64,000 bases of DNA. It comes from Paraburkholderia edwinii (GTDB taxonomy: Bacteria > Pseudomonadota > Gammaproteobacteria > Burkholderiales > Burkholderiaceae). The position numbers and the translations under genes are program-made. Below the pieces are notes generated by a model, which searched no databases, was not told the DNA's origin, and worked only from the letters and a program-made list of their open reading frames with translations. How positions within the stretch are numbered: position 1 is the first letter of the stretch; each line of letters begins with the position of its first letter. Shown piece by piece: positions 63,936 through 64,000 of this stretch. Location of the stretch: positions 1,488,001 through 1,552,000 of the forward strand of contig NZ_CP080095.1 in assembly GCF_019428685.1 (NCBI RefSeq). Reading direction: 5' to 3'.

Positions 63936-64000
63936 GGGGTGCGGCGTCTTGCAGCCGTTTCGCAGCCGGGTGGTGGGCTTTGTCAATGCGGCCCCAACAA

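Overview
The window is about 64 kb of high-GC DNA that reads as chromosomal backbone from a member of Burkholderiaceae sensu lato (Paraburkholderia, Burkholderia, Caballeronia or Trinickia type). The basis is the codon use, the gene order (etfBA; rpsP-rimM-trmD-rplS; rsgA-M48-orn-mog-darP-pmbA; moaA-mobA-moeA) and how similar the products are to Burkholderia-type proteins. The genus cannot be fixed from the sequence alone. No phage, insertion sequence, CRISPR array or rRNA was seen. Two identical tRNA-Asn genes are present.

Layout. 1-6.9 kb: end of a methionine ABC transporter (metN', metI), the electron-transfer flavoprotein genes etfBA with an acyl-CoA dehydrogenase, then dadA divergent from an lrp-type regulator. 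6.9-13.5 kb: a radical SAM protein of the PA0069 family directly behind a LexA-type box, a TM2 membrane protein, the ribosome/tRNA operon rpsP-rimM-trmD-rplS, a NudL-type hydrolase and a CobD/CbiB-like membrane protein. 13.7-20.8 kb: DUF2007 protein, rsgA, M48 protease, orn, mog, darP, pmbA and folA.

20.9-31.6 kb is the most unusual part. A seven-gene, one-direction cluster (29600 down to 22508) has the order and protein types of a Fap functional-amyloid operon. It holds two small secreted proteins, a FapB-like and a very Ser/His-rich FapC-like repeat protein, a C39 peptidase (FapD-like), a FapE-like protein and a FapF-like coiled-coil/beta-barrel outer-membrane protein. Two VpsR-like sigma-54 activators flank it, one immediately downstream on the same strand and one upstream and divergent. 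Three of the secreted proteins carry a motif like the double-glycine site that C39 peptidases cut. The intergenic region holds a candidate -24/-12 promoter with a palindrome about 100 bp upstream. The cluster lies between folA and thyA.

31.8-44.4 kb: thyA, a FecR/DUF6600 protein with a long Pro/Gln-rich tail, an ArsR-type regulator, a 49-residue secreted peptide, a hotdog thioesterase, fumC, a phospholipase-D lipoprotein, a BASS-type symporter, a MATE exporter and an S4 RNA-binding protein. 44.7-52.4 kb: two small exported proteins, a UvrD/Rep-like helicase behind a second LexA-type box, an unrecognised protein, azlCD with an AraC-type regulator, creA and a small orphan ORF. 52.4-64 kb: two tRNA-Asn genes, fdxA, pncB, lutC overlapping an NhaD-like antiporter, a 2-hydroxyacid dehydrogenase overlapping rmuC, a GNAT acetyltransferase with a small membrane protein, and the molybdenum-cofactor genes moeA, mobA and moaA.

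Most genes are housekeeping. The parts worth a second look are the Fap-like locus with its regulators and its C39/double-glycine logic, the two LexA-type boxes, and short in-frame repeats in otherwise conserved genes.
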